A stretch of DNA of 64,000 nucleotides. Source: Ustulina deusta (taxonomy: Eukaryota > Ascomycota > Sordariomycetes > Xylariales > Xylariaceae). The position numbers were made by a program, and so were the translations under genes. Shown here piece by piece: positions 1 to 9,821 of this stretch (position 1 is its first letter; every line of letters starts with the position of its first letter). The notes under the pieces were generated by a model. The model saw nothing but the letters and a program-made list of their open reading frames with translations, was not told the DNA's origin and did not search any database. Where the stretch lies: contig JAJNNX010000023.1 in the NCBI GenBank assembly GCA_023159155.1, positions 124,001 through 188,000 on the forward strand, written 5' to 3'.

Positions 1-465
1 TCGTATTGTAGTGCTAGCGCATATACGTCCTAATCTCTTTGGGGGCAATACTAGCATTAATAAAACTAACAAGAGTAGACTTCTCCTCCATGGATAGTAC
101 TCGGTGTGCTGGGTAGGCTACGGAGTGTAGGTTTGGCTCGTGGTTATGAATAGAGAACCGTTTATTAGCACAGTGTTTCACAATCCAAGTAGCCTATCTA
201 ACAACTCTTTGGCATAGATCAAAAACAGGCAGCCGGTCCCTCGAGTAGTTCTTTTTCGCTAGCGTTCTTTTGGTACACTAAGAGGCCAGGAAAAGCGGTC
301 GCATAAGTATGTAATTGTCAATTTACCGCTGTTTTCCTTTGTTGACCTCCCAATTACAAAGGCGTAACCCCTTAGGGCTACCCACGCGTTAATCGCCTTA
401 AGTAAGGTGTCCCGTGAATTATAGCTACCTTCAGGGGGTAAACAATCATTTAGAAATAAAAACAT
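1..465 (-). pseudogene. Hop-type MULE transposase, N-terminal fragment
   Basis: The reading frame starts at an ATG at 465 and gives about 68 residues with a FAR1-like N-terminal pattern (YNSRDTLLKAINAWVALRGY, then a CDR motif) typical of Mutator-like (MULE/Hop) transposases of fungi. It meets a stop at 259, but a different minus frame to about position 16 continues the same family (WIVKHC, HNHEPNLHSVAYPAH). At least one frameshift near 190-260 therefore breaks the gene. The DDE catalytic core would lie beyond the left edge of the window. A matching terminal repeat sits about 140 bp upstream of the start (607-674). The family call rests on motif recall, not alignment. Confidence 0.7.
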
Positions 466-606
466 TATTAATTGAGGTCCAATTTAGCTATATTGTAAAT
501 AAAAAATAAAGTCGTGTTCATTTAACGTTAGTAGAAATCCAACGCGTCACAAATATACTTTAATTAACAGCTGTTGGCAGATGCTCCAAAATGCAGCAGC
601 TTGTGC

Positions 607-674
607 TTACATAATCCACACGGGATCCCGTTAGATATTATATACACGGGATCTCGTGTCTGTATTGGGCGCCG
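607..674 (-). repeat. MULE-type terminal inverted repeat
   Basis: Read on the minus strand, this begins CGGCGCCCAATACAGACACG and contains two CGGGATCCCGTG-like palindromes. Its outer end points away from the MULE fragment at 1-465, as expected for that element's 5' end. Related ends occur at 29141-29183 and 37427-37451. Confidence 0.5.
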
Positions 675-1436
675 AGAAATATCCAGATATATGGATATTT
701 ATCCTATCCCAATACACGCCAACTGCCCTAACAAATGATTCCCTTATATAAACTCTAAGCTCCACGTAGATAGTCACTCCTTTAGTTTAGTTCCCTAGCT
801 ATCAATCTTACACCATTATATTCCCTATACAATTAACTGCAGAGGAGGAATTGACACACTGGCAGATTATTCAGCGAATGCTTTAATATTGTGAGTAAAA
901 GAATAAAAACTCCATGATTTGAGCTACAGCGCCACGTACATGTAGAAACGAGCACCTGTTCTCGTCATGGTCTCTGATATTAGCTGGACGCTCACAAACA
1001 GATTCACAAGGTCATGGACAGAACCACTCGCAGTGGCTGTGAATATTAAAGAACTGCTCGAGACGATGTTTTTAATCGATACTCTTGGTAGGCTTGAGAA
1101 GCTGCCATCGACGAGTTGACACTGATTAACTTCGATCTGGAGCGCGGAGGTCGAAACCTTAGGTCTGAAAACAATCTTTAGGCCGGTATATATTTTATCA
1201 TTGGCGGAAAATCTGGTATCATGGCCAGTAAGTTCTGGATGTTCTTTTGACAACTTTTTTTATGTCCACAATGCTGTTGCTAACTGTCAGACACAGCGTT
1301 CTGTAGCCAATTGGAGGTTGAGTTCTTGTTGTTCTTCAAGAGTTCTCCCTCCACTCCGGAGTGGATATAAAACATGTGGCGCAGGCTTACTACTACCTTA
1401 CATAAGCACACACCGTATATCTAACACTAACACGCG
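675..1436. other. no supported gene
   Basis: A 109-codon minus frame (924-1253) is open but starts with TTG, and I do not recognise its product. I see no transposon ends or RNA genes here. Confidence 0.4.
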
Positions 1437-2022
1437 CTATTGTTCGCCTTTGCTGTCACATGATATTTTCTTCCGGCAACAAGTAGTGTGGGAATGGGAA
1501 AGGACGAATTTATAATTAGTCTTTAATAATTCTTTCCTATAATTATGAAACATACTGTTTATATTTAAGGCTGTTGTCGGAGCTGAGGAGATAAACCTGT
1601 TCACGAGGCTTAACTCGTTACTGAGGTTGTAACGGGCGTAACGTATGCGGAATAGACTGCTTTGAGCAAAGTCGAGAAGGGATTTCAGACCTCCTTTCAG
1701 CTGCAATGCGTTGCTATGTCTGATTATCCCTTCGTTGCTTGCGACAAAGTTTATTACACTGCAGAGACTGTCCCAAGTACAGGATCCAAGTACAAGGTCA
1801 GCACCCCAGCGCCGGACATGCTCTACGGATACGACCGCCAGAGCGCCTTTCCTCGGCAACAAGGACAGCTGTTGTCTATGGGAACAGAAATGATAGCCAA
1901 TAATCAGTACCAAGGTTTATTGTACCCCTTCTTCATGGTCAAGTTCAAGGGTGACGGTGGGAGTATGTGGGTGGCTACAAACTAATGTCTTGGGGGCTCA
2001 GCGTCTTGTGTCAAAGTGCAAT
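1437..2022 (-). other. open minus-strand segments left of the LINE insertion
   Basis: A minus frame of up to 158 codons (1437-1913) looks protein-like in composition but has no recognised family and no clear start. It lies directly beyond the LINE insertion relative to the truncated minus-strand ORF at 7476-8063, so both may come from one locus split by the LINE. Without the LINE, the 7476-8063 frame would run about 16 more codons into this segment before a stop near 1984. Confidence 0.3.
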
Positions 2023-3595
2023 TTCACCATTTCCAAAGATATTCGGCCCCGCAACCCCGAGCAGACTACGCCAGGCGCTGCTCAACGATATTACTAGTAG
2101 CCCGTCACTGGTTACTGCAACCGATTTCCTACCTCCCTTGCCCCTGAACGGAAAAGATGGGAATGGTAGTATAAAAAGCGCCAACGGTATAAAGCGTGTG
2201 CGAGTTGATGACCACGCAAACCTAGAGCAAGAAACTCGCGATGTAGACGTGAGGTCCGCGCCGACCAACTGCCGCAACCAGGTGGCCCTCGCTCTAGGGA
2301 AAGATCGAAGACTGTACGAGGCAAAGACAAAAATGTTCCAGGACTGTGCAGACGCGATAGACAAGACTCTCCAAAAGGCAGGTATAGACCTATACCCCTA
2401 TGCGAAAGAATTCAGTGCCTTCTTCGCTAGCTGCCTGAATGAATGGCTGGGAACCCACAGAGCTTCCTTGCCAGAGCCCGTAACCCCTGGGCCGAGGGGA
2501 AACGCCGAGAAACTGACGTACGCACGAGTGGTTTGCTCCTCCGTCGGAGGCGGTAGCCATTCACCAATAAAAATGAATCACCAAACCGCAAGTGGCAGGG
2601 AAAAGGCCCCAGTCGTAACTCGCCTGTTGCCTAAGAGGCCGAGCGAAGATTTGCGTATCTTCGTGCGCATGGACAACAGCCGTCTCGAGCCGTACGGCGT
2701 CAAATCAACTCTAGTCAGACGATTGAACCTGGACCATCAAGAACTCCGGGATGTTACGCGATGCGCCTCCGGCTTCGCGCTTCACCCGCGCGACGGGGCC
2801 ACACAGAAGAAGCTTTTAGCCTTCCGAGGAGAAATAGTCGACATCCTTAAAGCCAAAGACATGGAAAGGCACACGGTGTGGTACCACTACAAAGTACAAG
2901 GGTGTCCTAGAAAGGTGATGAGCGCTGAAGGTCTTACCATCGATATTACCGATAGCATCGTTGCTGACGAGGTGGAGGCTCAGACGGGAGCTAGGCCAGT
3001 AAGATGTATAATCTCTAGAAATACCGTTGACACCGATATTGAGACCATCTGGCTTGTATCCTTTACACAAGAGGTTACGAAACCATTCAGACTATTTGCT
3101 CACTCGATGAACTCAAGACAATCCCGCCGCGACCCTAGGATTATCCAATGCGAGAGCTGTCTGCGATTTCATGGCAAGAATTACCGATGCGGGAAAAAGA
3201 TCTGCCCGAACTGTGCCTGTCCTACGCACGAAGGCGCATGCGATAAGCCTGTCCTAAAGTGCGTTAATTGCAGTAGCCCACAAGCAGCCACCTCTGAGAA
3301 GTGCCTAGCGCGGCCAAAGGTCGTAAACGGTGCTGTCCGCAGGCCCACCACAGAGCAGCTTCAGGAGATACGGCTAGCTGGGGAAAGGGCAAGATCACGG
3401 GCCTTCGACGAGGCAACAAGGGACCTAGCGGACAGAGTTGTGGATGCAACAGAGACGTTAGCCGGAAGAGCAACCGAGAGTGATGGCCCAAATCGAAGAG
3501 GCTCTAAGACTCGAATGGAAGTAGATAGCCTAGGACTGGCAAACAAGAGGCAACAGTCTAACCAAGAAGCGGACACCATTGTTGTAAGCCAATGA
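1985..3595 (+). CDS. LINE ORF1, gag-like nucleic-acid-binding protein (chimeric 5' end)
   Basis: ORF1 proteins of Tad-type LINEs bind element RNA in the ribonucleoprotein particle. The frame is open throughout, about 536 residues from the first ATG at 1985. That ATG and about the first 17 codons belong to the target flank, because the LINE body starts at 2037. Other copies begin with a 28-residue segment (MDTGPINAPG...) that is missing here. The C-terminal third holds CCHC-type knuckles: CESCLRFHGKNYRC near residue 392, CPNCACPTHEGAC, then CVNC. The stop TGA overlaps the ORF2 start as ATGA (3592-3595), suggesting termination-reinitiation. Whether this chimeric ORF1 is ever translated is unknown. 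Confidence 0.85.
   Translation: MSWGLSVLCQSAISPFPKIFGPATPSRLRQALLNDITSSPSLVTATDFLPPLPLNGKDGNGSIKSANGIKRVRVDDHANLEQETRDVDVRSAPTNCRNQVALALGKDRRLYEAKTKMFQDCADAIDKTLQKAGIDLYPYAKEFSAFFASCLNEWLGTHRASLPEPVTPGPRGNAEKLTYARVVCSSVGGGSHSPIKMNHQTASGREKAPVVTRLLPKRPSEDLRIFVRMDNSRLEPYGVKSTLVRRLNLDHQELRDVTRCASGFALHPRDGATQKKLLAFRGEIVDILKAKDMERHTVWYHYKVQGCPRKVMSAEGLTIDITDSIVADEVEAQTGARPVRCIISRNTVDTDIETIWLVSFTQEVTKPFRLFAHSMNSRQSRRDPRIIQCESCLRFHGKNYRCGKKICPNCACPTHEGACDKPVLKCVNCSSPQAATSEKCLARPKVVNGAVRRPTTEQLQEIRLAGERARSRAFDEATRDLADRVVDATETLAGRATESDGPNRRGSKTRMEVDSLGLANKRQQSNQEADTIVVSQ
2023..2036. repeat. LINE target-site duplication, left copy
   Basis: TTCACCATTTCCAA occurs here and again at 7480-7493, directly flanking the LINE. 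It marks the pre-insertion target site and fixes the element's 5' boundary. Confidence 0.85.
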
Positions 3596-6500
3596 GTACG
3601 CCTAGGACGAGTACATATAGACGACATGGACATTTAGTCATCCACTCGGTTAATGTGGCCGGTGGACAGAAAAGTATCGAACCGACCGAATTAGGACTTA
3701 ACCTGGCCGATTATAAAAACGAAAAAGCAGACATTATTCTGATGCAGGAGCCGTGGGTAGGCATCCCCCCGGGCAAGAGGATGGCGGTTAAGACACACCC
3801 TAACTATAACGTCTTCTCACCGGTTGACAGCTGGAATAGCGACGGGACAAGACCGAGGTCGCTAATTTACGTACGGAAACACCTCAGAGCGGACCAACTC
3901 CGCCCATACGGGACCAGGGATATCACCTGGGTTAAAGTAAGAGGTATCACCTTTGTTAGTGTATATAGACCTAGCGACGATCCGAGGGAAGTTGATGAGA
4001 TACTTGAGGCATGGACGCCGCCGTTCGGCTGTGTGATAGCGGGGGACTTCAATGCTGGTGACAGCTCGTGGGACATGGGTAACCCAGATTACCACGGCAG
4101 CGCAGCCCTTGCTGGGGTGATGTACGGCCATGGCCTAGATCTGATCTCAGAGCCAGATATACCTACGCACGATGGTGGCAACGTGCTAGATTTAGCTTTT
4201 TTAGACGTCCCGATGGCAGAAGCTATAATTAGCGAAGCGCTACACTCTACGCCGGACCACGAGACGCTTCGGATTGTTGTGCCGATTACGAAGGACCTCG
4301 ACCACCGGCCCGAGACGAGGCGTTGGATCGTCCCGGATGATAGGTTACCTGAGCTTGTGGGCATAGTCGAAGGCAGGCTCCATGAACTTCCGTCTTTAGA
4401 CCCTAGCAAGGAAAAACTGGACCAATTTGCCAAAGCCCTAGTTGACATCATCCAGGGAGCTATTAAAATAGCTGGCAAAAAGCCATCGCTATATAATATC
4501 AATATATGGTGGAATGACGATTGTACGGCCGCGCTTGGGTCGTACAGGAGCGCAACAAAGAATGCGGCGAGCCGAGAGGAAAAGATCGTGGCCCGGCGGG
4601 GATTTAGACGGATTGTGCGGAGAGCCAAGCGAAAGTATTACCGTGGCTTGATCGACGGGGCTAGGGAACCGAAAGACGTCTTTCGGATTATCTCCTGGCA
4701 CAAGCTAACAACAGGGCTCAGCTCACCACCAATCGTAATCGGCACTTCTGTGATCGAATCACAGCTAGGTAAAGCTAAAGCACTAAGAAAAGCGACTCTA
4801 GAAAGAAATAACGCCACAAACGACATTGCCGATCCGTGGTCAGTCCAGCTCACGCCGGAGCGGGCACCTATCCCTTTTGAGGAATATATCTCTCAAGACG
4901 AGGTCGAGGCTTGTGCGGTTAGCTCGAAGAGTACCTCCCCAGGCGTAGATAATCTTACGGTGAGAATTCTCAAAGCATGCTGGCCGGCGATTGGGAAACA
5001 CGTTACGAACCTCTTTCAAAAATGCCTGTCGGCCGGTTACCACCCTGAATCCTTCAAGGTGGCCGAGGTAGTCATGATCCCGAAACCAGGCAAACCAGAG
5101 TACTCCGACCCCAGAGCGTACCGGCCTATCTCGCTGTTGTCATGTTTAGGTAAAGGCCTCGAACGACTTATCGCACGAAGAATTGCATGGACTGTTATAG
5201 AAAATGGCATCTTAGCACCGCAACACTTTGGAGCCCTACCGAACCGTGCAGCTACCGACCTGGTAGCAGCGCTTATACACGATATCGAACAGGCTTTTGA
5301 CCAAGGGCTAGTAGCAACGCTGGTCACGGCAGATGTCAAGGGCGCGTTCGACGCGGCACTAGCCGGACGCCTCGTCGTCCGAATGAGGTCGCAGGGCTGG
5401 CCGGACTTCCTCGTGAAATGGGTTCAGTCATTTACGACAACCCGTTCAGCCAGAGTCCGGTTCGAAGATACCTGTACCGACGTTGAGCCGCTTAACTGTG
5501 GCCTGCCGCAAGGCTCACCGGCATCCCCTATTCTGTATATGCTGTACACAGAACCCATTTGTCGACGCTTAGGTACGAAGAGGAGACGCTTTGGCTATGC
5601 CGACGATATAGCGATTCTAAACATAGGAGAGACACTTGAAGAAACGGCTACCGAAGCTAGCAAAGAACTACAAGAGCTAACCAGTTGGGGGGATAAGAAT
5701 GCAATCGAATTTGACCCGATAAAAACAGAAGTCCTGCACTTTTCAAGACAAAGAGCAGCCGATAACCCCCCGATTTGGCACGGGTCCAGCAAGAAAACAG
5801 CTAGGCCGTCTTTACGCTGGCTAGGTATACTCTTGGATAAAAAGCTCAGCTTCAAAGATCATGTCACACGCTGGACAATAAAAGCAAACCGAGTAGCGAA
5901 TCATATACGAGGACTATGCAACACCGCCAGAGGACTCCCTGTTGAGTCGTCACGGAGGGCCGTAGTAGCTTGCGTGCTGCCGGTTCTCACCCATGGTCTC
6001 GAGGCCTGGTATCCTGGGCTCGAAAAGACCAACAGGCATGGCTCAACATCATCCTGCCGCGTGAAGCAGCGACTACAACAGATGGAATCGGTGCTGAGAA
6101 CGGCTATGCGAGCAGTTCTGCCCTTGTGGAAAACGCACCCGGGACACATCTTACACTTCGAATCGCAGATCCCGACAGCCGAAATCATGGCCGAATCGAT
6201 TAGGCGACGGCATGGTCTCAGGCTAGGCCGAGTCGACAAGAACCACCCGCTAGTACGCCGACTCCCACTCCAGGCACGAAAGGATGCGACAAGGCTACAA
6301 AGATGCCATCAACTGGTCTCTGCCTTTCCAAGGCCGGTGCTCGTCAGGCCTTCATTCAATAAACCGCCCCTGCGCAATAACAAGGATGAAGAAAGCCATC
6401 TATTTAGAGAATGGCTAGGCGAAAGAGATGAAGACCATGACCTGGTGATATACTCGGACGGGTCGCAGATAAAGGACCAGGGCCATACTCGCACAGGCTG

Positions 6501-6882
6501 GGGCTATACGATTCGAAAAGGCGGAACAACGCAGGAAGTCTACCAAGGCAAAGGCAGACTGCTTTGGGCCGAGGTAGTAGACGCCGAGGTACACGGCGCG
6601 CTCTTAGGCCTGGCAGCAGCAAGAGCGATCGGACACCATAAACGATTATTTGTTTGCCTAGACAACACGTCAGTCGTCGACGGGCTGAACGGGAATTCAC
6701 CGGAGTCATCGCAAAACATCTTTACGCGTTTTAAAGAGTTGGCGGCGGCACACGACTCAGGGGTTACCGTTAAATGGATCCCTGGACATAAGGGCATTGA
6801 GGGCAACGAGGCCGCCGACAAGCTAGCCAAGGATGGTGCCATGATGACACCCGGTGCTGCGAGCCAGCCCACAGTGGCGTAG
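3592..6882 (+). CDS. LINE ORF2: AP endonuclease, reverse transcriptase, RNase H
   Basis: The 1096-residue frame starts at the ATG overlapping the ORF1 stop. The endonuclease covers roughly residues 1-230 (QEPWVG, AGDFNAGDSSWD, TPDHETL). Reverse transcriptase covers about 440-740 (MIPKPGKPEYSDPRAYRPIS, TADVKGAFD, GLPQGSPASP, and the catalytic GYADD). RNase H covers about 950-1085 (YSDGSQ, AEVVDAEVHG, CLDNTSVVDG, GHKGIEGNEAADKLAKDG), with its acidic residues present. The TAG at 6880-6882 replaces a TGG: copy 2 reads TVAWARR where this reads TVA-stop. That G-to-A change fits RIP on the opposite strand. The C-terminal zinc motif is lost beyond the stop, so the protein is truncated although its enzymatic domains look intact. 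Confidence 0.92.
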   Translation: MSTPRTSTYRRHGHLVIHSVNVAGGQKSIEPTELGLNLADYKNEKADIILMQEPWVGIPPGKRMAVKTHPNYNVFSPVDSWNSDGTRPRSLIYVRKHLRADQLRPYGTRDITWVKVRGITFVSVYRPSDDPREVDEILEAWTPPFGCVIAGDFNAGDSSWDMGNPDYHGSAALAGVMYGHGLDLISEPDIPTHDGGNVLDLAFLDVPMAEAIISEALHSTPDHETLRIVVPITKDLDHRPETRRWIVPDDRLPELVGIVEGRLHELPSLDPSKEKLDQFAKALVDIIQGAIKIAGKKPSLYNINIWWNDDCTAALGSYRSATKNAASREEKIVARRGFRRIVRRAKRKYYRGLIDGAREPKDVFRIISWHKLTTGLSSPPIVIGTSVIESQLGKAKALRKATLERNNATNDIADPWSVQLTPERAPIPFEEYISQDEVEACAVSSKSTSPGVDNLTVRILKACWPAIGKHVTNLFQKCLSAGYHPESFKVAEVVMIPKPGKPEYSDPRAYRPISLLSCLGKGLERLIARRIAWTVIENGILAPQHFGALPNRAATDLVAALIHDIEQAFDQGLVATLVTADVKGAFDAALAGRLVVRMRSQGWPDFLVKWVQSFTTTRSARVRFEDTCTDVEPLNCGLPQGSPASPILYMLYTEPICRRLGTKRRRFGYADDIAILNIGETLEETATEASKELQELTSWGDKNAIEFDPIKTEVLHFSRQRAADNPPIWHGSSKKTARPSLRWLGILLDKKLSFKDHVTRWTIKANRVANHIRGLCNTARGLPVESSRRAVVACVLPVLTHGLEAWYPGLEKTNRHGSTSSCRVKQRLQQMESVLRTAMRAVLPLWKTHPGHILHFESQIPTAEIMAESIRRRHGLRLGRVDKNHPLVRRLPLQARKDATRLQRCHQLVSAFPRPVLVRPSFNKPPLRNNKDEESHLFREWLGERDEDHDLVIYSDGSQIKDQGHTRTGWGYTIRKGGTTQEVYQGKGRLLWAEVVDAEVHGALLGLAAARAIGHHKRLFVCLDNTSVVDGLNGNSPESSQNIFTRFKELAAAHDSGVTVKWIPGHKGIEGNEAADKLAKDGAMMTPGAASQPTVA

Positions 6883-7287
6883 GTTAAGCGATCCCTCAAA
6901 GAACAGGAAAAGAACGAGTTCGTGGAGTAGTGGAGGGCCCTAGACGAGCCCAGATATAGCGGAGTACACTCCCACGCTGTTGTTTCGATACACCTTGCCT
7001 CCTTTGAGAGGGCGACACTACACAGGCTACTGGCGGCAAGGTCTGGCCATGGCGACTTTGCCTCGTACCACGAACGATTTGGACACACTGACTCGAACAA
7101 TCACTGCAGCTGTGGGGAGAGGAAAACCCCCCAGCATGTATTCTTCTGCGGACGACTACGAAAACACAGACTGCTGCCTACTCGGACCTCGAGAGCGGCC
7201 TTTACAACATTTTTAGGGGAGGAGAGCGTGGAATGGGCGAAATTCGTAGAGAAGACCAGCTTCTTCACAAGAATTTGCCCTCGATAG
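6883..7287 (+). pseudogene. LINE ORF2 C-terminal tail, cut off by stop codons
   Basis: In frame with ORF2, this region still encodes the C-terminal domain seen in copy 2. It includes HRLLAARSGHGDFASYHERF and a CCHC-type CSCGERKTPQHVFFC-like stretch (a small indel lies near 7133), ending ICPR-stop at 7287. TAG codons at 6880 and near 6930 occupy Trp positions (copy 2 has a Trp pair at the second). The coding sequence is otherwise well preserved, so the disruption is recent. Confidence 0.8.
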
Positions 7288-7460
7288 TGTAATATTAAAA
7301 TGAGAGAAGCCGGGTCTTAAAAACCGGGCCCCGCAACAGCGTGGATGGGCATGTGAGCGGCCTGACTTGTATATAATTCCTGATACCTTCACAACCTTAC
7401 GATGTAAGGCTCTGGAAGGCGTGGTTTGCCCTAATGAGGGACGGTCCCCACGGTAAAAAC

Positions 7461-7479
7461 CAATCAATCAATCAATCAA
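7461..7479 (+). repeat. LINE 3' tail, (CAAT)n
   Basis: Four to five CAAT units end the LINE just before the right target-site duplication. The LINE 3' end at 14787-14860 has the same tail, while copy 2 ends in (AAAT)n. Confidence 0.85.
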
Positions 7480-8063
7480 TTCACCATTTCCAATAGCACA
7501 TTATGTTTCTCCCCGTCAGGTATCTTTAATTCTTTCAAGCTCCATCGGAGCAGTGACAAGACTGATCCATAGTGGTACCACTTGAGTAAACAAATCTCAG
7601 TCGTTAAATCCTTTTCCGGAAGCCATTCATCCGATGGCAACCTCATTGAATGCCACAGCGCACCACGATTTTGATCATGTTTTGTCGTTAACCATATCGC
7701 AAAATTGAGTTGAAATTCCTTCTGGTCCACGATCTGCTGAATACATTCGCGTCGATTCTTTACAAGATACCACAATGTAATCATAACATAGTAATATGAC
7801 TGATTCGCGATGAGATACGGCTTTTCAAAGGGTATACCAGCCTCATTGTTACGAGGTTTAATAAACGATGTAATCAATAAAGCGCCGATCTGCCCTATGT
7901 ATTCCTTAATAAGCTGTACCTGCTTTCTAGCAGTGCTATAACTTGTTTGAATATCATTTATAAAGTAGCGGAGTTTTCTATGTAATAAAGGCGGTATATT
8001 TCCCGGGACACTCGTTGGTAAAGCATCACCGTGTTGTTTAGTGTTAATCTCAGGTGCAAGCAT
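7476..8063 (-). CDS. hypothetical protein truncated by LINE insertion
   Basis: The frame is 195 codons from the ATG at 8063 (a longer version needs a GTG start at 8096). It ends in a TGA made by the LINE tail and target-site duplication. I do not recognise the family. The product looks mainly helical with aromatic-rich segments (PYLIANQSYYYVMITLWYLV, EICLLKWYHYGSVLSLLRWS) and has no signal peptide. Removing the LINE and one target copy extends the frame about 16 codons to a TAG near 1984, so the undisrupted product may have been about 210 residues or one exon of a longer gene. The composition is AT-richer than the LINE. Treat it as a broken host gene of unknown role. Confidence 0.5.
   Translation of the reverse strand: MLAPEINTKQHGDALPTSVPGNIPPLLHRKLRYFINDIQTSYSTARKQVQLIKEYIGQIGALLITSFIKPRNNEAGIPFEKPYLIANQSYYYVMITLWYLVKNRRECIQQIVDQKEFQLNFAIWLTTKHDQNRGALWHSMRLPSDEWLPEKDLTTEICLLKWYHYGSVLSLLRWSLKELKIPDGEKHNVLLEMVN
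7480..7493. repeat. LINE target-site duplication, right copy
   Basis: Second copy of TTCACCATTTCCAA, immediately after the LINE tail. The minus-strand ORF truncated by the insertion runs through it. Confidence 0.85.
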
Positions 8064-8729
8064 TTCAGAACTAATATATACCTCTAAGTTCAGCACCTTA
8101 ACTAAAAATCGAACTTTCCAGCTAGATTCAAGTTAATCAACAACTATACCAACCCTGCAATCGTTGTCAAAGTACAACGAAAACGATAGCGATAGATACT
8201 ATCGTGTACCTAGGATCAATCGATAAGTCTGTAGCTTGCGCATTTTTTTGGCCTGGCTGCATTGGCATAAGAGACAAGTCTGGTTCTACTACTTGGAAGT
8301 GTATGGTTTGCCTATTTCCATGTGTAAGGGCAATGTGAGTCCCTTATATTGAACTCGTTACTTTAATACCCAACAGGTTTCCGCTGTTATATCCCAAGTT
8401 AACGAATCATCCCATGCCTCTCCATACATGATGCCATAGACATAACCTCCATGGGACGAATGCATGGCTGATATTCACCCACGGCTACGCTCTTCGATCT
8501 AAAATAAAGAACAGGGACGCGAAGGGGATAGTAACACAATGCGAGATACCCATCCAGTACCGACACTACCAGACACTACTGGGGTTTTTGGTTAATGTCT
8601 CTATCATCGCCGGCTACGACTCACCATCTCTCCAAGTAGTAGGTATACCTGTCTGAGGCCTTCGCTGCTAGCTTGTAGCCTCGTGTATGCACACTGCAGA
8701 CTGTTAGGTGGAACGAGTGTCCCGGGAGT
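8064..8729. other. no supported gene
   Basis: I see no convincing coding sequence. The last part (8560-8729) lies where the Copia reverse transcriptase should be, but no frame is readable. A PuPy-mixed stretch near 8180-8210 (CGATAGCGATAGATACTATCG) is weakly palindromic. Confidence 0.4.
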
Positions 8730-9438
8730 TTGGAGCCGTCAGCCTCACGGCTATCCCGTTTTAACTTGAATCCTGGACCCGAATATTACAGCTCTGCTGA
8801 CCGACTACTTGATTACATGGAGAACACCCAATATCATTCCCTGCAATTTGGAGACGGAGACGATTTTGTGGTTGCCAGCAATTCCTTGTTTGCAGATAAC
8901 ACCATCGACCGGAAGAGCTCACAGGCCTATGTGATGAAGCTCTTTGGAGGTGTGATTGGATGGAGAACCAATAAACAGGATACTGTGACTACATCAACCA
9001 CCGAAGCCGAGCTGCTCGCGCTAGCTCAAGCAGCTAAGGAAGCCATGTTTATTAGCCGACTGATCAAAGAACCAGGAGTAACCCTTGATGATCAACAGCT
9101 TAGGATACAGTGTGATAATCAGCAGACTATTGGATTGGTTACTAAGGATATCACTACTCTCCGAACCAAGCTCCGCCATGTTAATATGCACAACCACTGG
9201 TTACGTCAGGAAGTCCTCAACAAGACCTTGAAAGTCGAATATGTGCCCACCACAGATATGATCGCCGACGGCCTTACAAAGGCACTCCCCAGAGAGAAAT
9301 GGACCACTTTTTTTTTTGAAACAGCTCAACCTTGTAGACATCAGGGATGTCCAGGAACACCGGAAGCCTCGAGAGATACCTGAGGAGGAATGGGATGCTT
9401 TGGAAGACTCGTTAGAAGGAGGAGAGTCGGATACATAG
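8730..9438 (+). pseudogene. Ty1/Copia polyprotein fragment, RNase H domain
   Basis: The end of a Copia pol gene. The frame shows SRLSRFNLNPGPEYYSSADR, then IDRKSSQAYVMKLFGGVIGW, TTSTTEAELLALAQAAKEA, IQCDNQQTIGLV and DMIADGLTKALPREKW, all in the order of the Ty1/Copia RNase H. A run of T (9307-9316) causes a frameshift; the family's C-terminal pattern (KQLNLVDI..., ending GGESDT-stop at 9438) continues in the other frame. Protease, integrase and most of the reverse transcriptase are missing, and no LTR pair is visible. It is a dead remnant. Confidence 0.85.
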
Positions 9439-9737
9439 ATATCTGATGTATGAATGGTATCTATATTGGCTTAATGGTGACAACAAGGGATTGACAAGCT
9501 GGATTCTATCTGTAGGAAACACTCATATTGCGACGCCAGGAGTAGAGTTGGTAATTAGGTAATATTAATGAGTGGTAGGAAGGGTATGAGAATTTGCGCA
9601 GGTGCTTTGAAGATTATGACGCCAATTGTAGGTGGGGTGCTATGTTTGCTGTATTATGTTTGGACTACATACTGATGGCTTATTTTAGTGTATGTACGAC
9701 AACAAATCAGTGGATTGATAGGTGATGTATTACACTA

Positions 9738-9809
9738 ATCAATTACACTTGTCCACCAGTGTCCACCAGTGTCCACCAGTGTCCACCAGTGTACAGCAGT
9801 GTAATTGGT
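9738..9809. repeat. 10-bp tandem repeat inside a short inverted repeat
   Basis: Four perfect GTCCACCAGT units plus one variant (GTACAGCAGT) lie between CAATTACACT and AGTGTAATTG, which are exact inverted copies. It lies between the Copia relic and the LINE ORF1 relic and may be a piece of an LTR or a MITE end. Confidence 0.75.
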
Positions 9810-9821
9810 GGCAACCCTGAC

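Larger units (their letters stand above)
2037..7479 (+). mobile_element. Tad-like LINE (non-LTR retrotransposon), copy 1, nearly full length
   Basis: This 5.4-kb element lies between perfect 14-bp target-site duplications. It contains ORF1 (CCHC knuckles), ORF2 (endonuclease, reverse transcriptase, RNase H, C-terminal zinc motif), a 3' UTR (7288-7460) and a short (CAAT)n tail. Compared with copies at 9822-11354 and 18238-22066, it lacks the 5' UTR and the first ~28 codons of ORF1, a classic 5' truncation. ORF2 carries a premature TAG at 6880-6882 and a second in-frame TAG near 6930. ORF1, RNase H and a one-ORF1/one-ORF2 layout fit the Tad1/I group common in ascomycetes. Confidence 0.92.
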
